Of a stretch of 7,172 bases of DNA, positions 6,901 through 7,172 are shown piece after piece (the stretch's first letter is position 1; each line of letters begins with the position of its first letter). A program made the translations under genes and the position numbers. The notes beneath the pieces were generated by a model, which saw only the letters and a program-made list of their open reading frames with translations, did not search any database and was not told the DNA's origin. The DNA lies in the NCBI GenBank assembly GCA_945957495.1, contig CAMFLG010000155.1:1-7172 (forward strand), in the 5' to 3' direction. The DNA is from an uncultured Pseudorhodobacter sp. Lineage in GTDB: Bacteria; Pseudomonadota; Alphaproteobacteria; Rhodobacterales; Rhodobacteraceae.

Positions 6901-7172
6901 ACCCCTAACAGGATCAGCGACTGCCCGGTTCCAGTGTTGGAAATCACCACCCCCTCTGCGCCATCCGTCATGGTGATCTGTTCACGAGAGCCGTAATAGC
7001 GAAAATCCACCACATCCGTTGCCGGATCAAAGGCCACCTTGTCGATCTGCCCCAGTTCATGAGAACGCGCATAAACCGTATGCGCGCTGGGGGTCACTCC
7101 CTGCTCCCATGCAAGGGCACCGCTGAGGCATTCGCGCAGATGGGCGTTCTCGACCGGCGCAAAACTATCAAC
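3669..7172 (-). CDS. Large secreted multidomain GH5 cellulase with Calx-beta repeats (5' partial)
   Basis: The frame enters at the right edge without a stop and ends at TAG (3671-3669), giving the last 1167 residues. Residue numbers here count from the edge codon (7172-7170). Domains in order: two FDPA(T/S)D modules (about 20-107 and 158-230), Calx-beta 1 (247-356), 2 (365-474) and 3 (476-585), then a fourth Calx-beta split into 592-607 and 978-1070 by a GH5 domain (about 610-970). A tail follows at 1071-1167. The GH5 domain carries the acid/base Glu769 in DLHNEP and the nucleophile Glu887 in LGEFGT, so it should be an active endo-beta-1,4-glucanase. Calx-beta domains are calcium-binding beta sandwiches common in large extracellular proteins. 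A GTG at 7097-7095 is in frame, but coding continues upstream (ALAWEQGV resembles the start of the second module), so it is not the real start. Export is expected; a type I system is a guess because the N-terminus is not seen. Confidence 0.93.
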   Translation of the reverse strand, partial: VDSFAPVENAHLRECLSGALAWEQGVTPSAHTVYARSHELGQIDKVAFDPATDVVDFRYYGSREQITMTDGAEGVVISNTGTGQSLILLGVTKAELTLENFRFYYSEVREDRLHLQLGFGPVSDRQIVPQNVPVAGTAQWPSGVGAGNPSSGVEGETFKISWQYGVNTVLHFDPASDKLDFGWFKAAEFSLTEVDGSTVISIVNNKQTYTLTGVSLAELTMTNITALSVDARAEWQGVLDSAAASTPQLSVAGATLTEGDTGQKTMSLLVSLSAATDHDVSVSYTTMNGLAVAGADYQAQVGTVTIAAGQTQAVIKIPVINDKLVELTETFTVMLSSPKGATLGTSTATATILDNDVDPNPGEAPKIRIMDIAMSEGDDGMGHLHLMVTLSKASSETITVQYTTADGSAHAGSDYAATSGTITFAPGQTSQEIMTHISGDTVIEGNETFQVKLSGAKNAMIADRIGVATIVNDDLPSLSISDATVTEGNTGYKLIQFTVSLSEAMAKSVRVDYATQDAKAHAGVDYVAKTGSLIFAAGETTKTISVRVLGDKVAEALEQFNVVLSNARNAKLSDAVGQGQIIDNDTALPKAPQISISDAQVTEGTSGPGWLSTSGNQIVDAMGHSVQISGVNWFGFEGTNMNPNGLWTRSYQDMMKQMVQEGFNTIRLPFSSDMLHSTATPGGIDYNKNPDLKGLTALQIMDKIVAYAEQIGIKIILDHHRSSAGNGTSENGLWYDSTHTQAAWVADWQMLAERYADNTAVIGADLHNEPYNGTWGGGGAKDWALAAETAGNAIGQVNPNWLIFVEGVASYKGQNYWWGGNLMGVRDRPIDLTLDNKLVYSAHDYPQSVYDQKWFSSPDYPNNLSAVFDQAWGYIFREGIAPVYLGEFGTKLTAAKDIQWLDAITAYLGGDFDNNGTVDLAAGTKGISWTYWSWNPNSGDTGGILKDDWTTVNNNKMVYLTPIEDDLIETGATGGDPAHYASFTVTLTEAATSDVSVDWHTVEGTAAIADFTTQSGQLLFHAGETTKTIKVAITGDALQEPNERFAVVLSNPVGVTVADGTGQGTILDDDAVTAIAARVADTSASDPSWVQTMASSDAYDFVAQVEVQGHAGALSEWHVPVSASAASEGIFEQADGSSIAHLFELQDSFLGIARMAVLDPAQLDQLF
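3963..5399 (-). other. Fourth Calx-beta domain, split by the GH5 domain
   Basis: The opening strand PQISISDAQVTEGTSG is encoded at 5399-5352. The remainder, from AHYASFTVTLTEAATSD to GQGTILDDD, is encoded at 4241-3963. Joining the two gives a normal Calx-beta unit that lines up with the neighbouring third unit (TEGNTGYKLIQFTVSLSEA against TEGTSG + AHYASFTVTLTEA). The GH5 domain therefore sits in the loop after the first strand. A short linker (ETGATGGDP) follows the catalytic domain. The split is seen in the sequence; that the halves fold together is inference. Confidence 0.85.
4263..5345 (-). other. GH5 endoglucanase catalytic domain
   Basis: It starts at GWLSTSGNQIVDAMG and ends near YLTPIEDD. 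Visible family motifs (numbered from the edge codon): NWFGFE at about 632-637, IRLPFS with Arg667, the LDHHR histidines 719-720, DLHNEP with acid/base Glu769 (codon 4868-4866), SAHDYP with His843 and Tyr845, LGEFGT with nucleophile Glu887 (codon 4514-4512), and the aromatic run WTYWSWNP at about 929-936. From memory the closest known type is the Acidothermus cellulolyticus E1 enzyme, which shares YWWGGNL, LVYSAHDY, PNN, WSWNP(D/N)SGDTGGIL and DDW. I could not align them here. All catalytic residues are present, so hydrolysis of cellulose or another beta-1,4-glucan is expected. Confidence 0.93.
5418..6434 (-). repeat. Three tandem Calx-beta domains
   Basis: There are three units of 110 residues each, at 6434-6105, 6080-5751 and 5747-5418. 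Each opens with a strand before (T/S)EG (PQLSVAGATLTEG, PKIRIMDIAMSEG, PSLSISDATVTEG). Each then has V.Y.T..(G/A).A.AG.DY..., a GT(V/I)TIA.GQT or G(S)LIFAAGETTKTI strand, an E..E.F.V.LS strand, and a closing DND or NDD. The acidic clusters are the usual calcium ligands of the family. The third unit is the most like the split fourth: both have GETTKTI and end VVLSN...GQG.I.D.D, pointing to a local duplication before the GH5 insertion. Confidence 0.9.
6483..6701 (-). repeat. FDPA(T/S)D module, copy 2
   Basis: It runs from FKISWQYGVNTVLHFDPASD through KLDFGWF, EFSLTEVDGSTVISIV, QTYTLTGVSLAELTMTNI to ALSVDA. It is separated from copy 1 by about 50 residues that include a Pro/Gly-rich linker (TAQWPSGVGAGNPSSGVEG). 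The first Calx-beta domain follows. I recall similar modules beside glycoside hydrolase domains in proteobacterial proteins but cannot name a family. Confidence 0.7.
6852..7115 (-). repeat. FDPA(T/S)D module, copy 1
   Basis: It begins around LAWEQGV, continues through VAFDPATDVVDFRYYG and a strand pair (ITMTDGAEGVVISN, QSLILLGV), and ends KAELTLENFRFY. It matches the second copy in order and in key residues: Trp-x-x-Gly-Val, FDPA-x-D-x-(V/L)-DF, V(V/I)IS, L.GV..AELT..N. I do not know a family name for it. It may be a carbohydrate-binding or structural beta module; this is inference. Confidence 0.7.

Noticed and set aside
7095..7097. GTG as the start of the cellulase gene
   Set aside because: The frame is open for 25 more codons to the edge, and the upstream residues (LAWEQG) belong to the first FDPA(T/S)D module. 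No ribosome binding site is visible before the GTG.

Overview
The window is GC-rich and bacterial. Everything I can support as a gene is read from the minus strand. It holds two long protein genes, each cut by a window edge, separated by a 215-bp non-coding gap. The left gene, an open frame from 3453 down to base 1, has no stop in the window. The long plus-strand frames opposite it are mirror images of a stop-poor glycine/alanine-rich coding strand. The style (Calx-beta repeats, very long secreted proteins, a passenger rich in AQSIGGGGG) suggests a proteobacterium, most likely an alphaproteobacterium. That assignment is inference from protein style only; there is no marker gene.

Right part, 7172 to 3669 (transcribed first): the C-terminal 1167 residues of a large secreted cellulase. 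In order it has two copies of an unnamed module built around FDPA(T/S)D, three intact Calx-beta domains, and a fourth Calx-beta domain whose first strand is separated from the rest by a complete GH5 endoglucanase domain. It ends in a tail of about 97 residues with no repeats. The GH5 domain resembles the Acidothermus E1 type as I recall it, and both catalytic glutamates are present. The only start-like codon near the right edge is an internal GTG; the frame stays open past the edge.

Gap, 3454 to 3668: a good ribosome binding site for the left gene, a TTGACA hexamer, and several short inverted repeats, two of them mutually exclusive. No convincing intrinsic terminator is visible.

Left part, 3453 to 1: the first 1151 residues of a glycine-rich surface protein with a signal peptide. 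The N-terminal part has TITNSG-type beta-helix strands. The rest is a ladder of GxxAQSIGGGGGxGG repeats whose spacing grows from about 50 to 87 residues. This is typical of passenger domains of large autotransporter adhesins; the C-terminal barrel, if present, lies beyond base 1.

Together the genes would put on or outside the cell a cellulose-cleaving enzyme and a very large putative adhesin. A shared role in attaching to or remodelling cellulose (plant, algal or the cell's own biofilm cellulose) is possible but inferred only from adjacency. The least ordinary item is the catalytic domain nested inside a Calx-beta fold.
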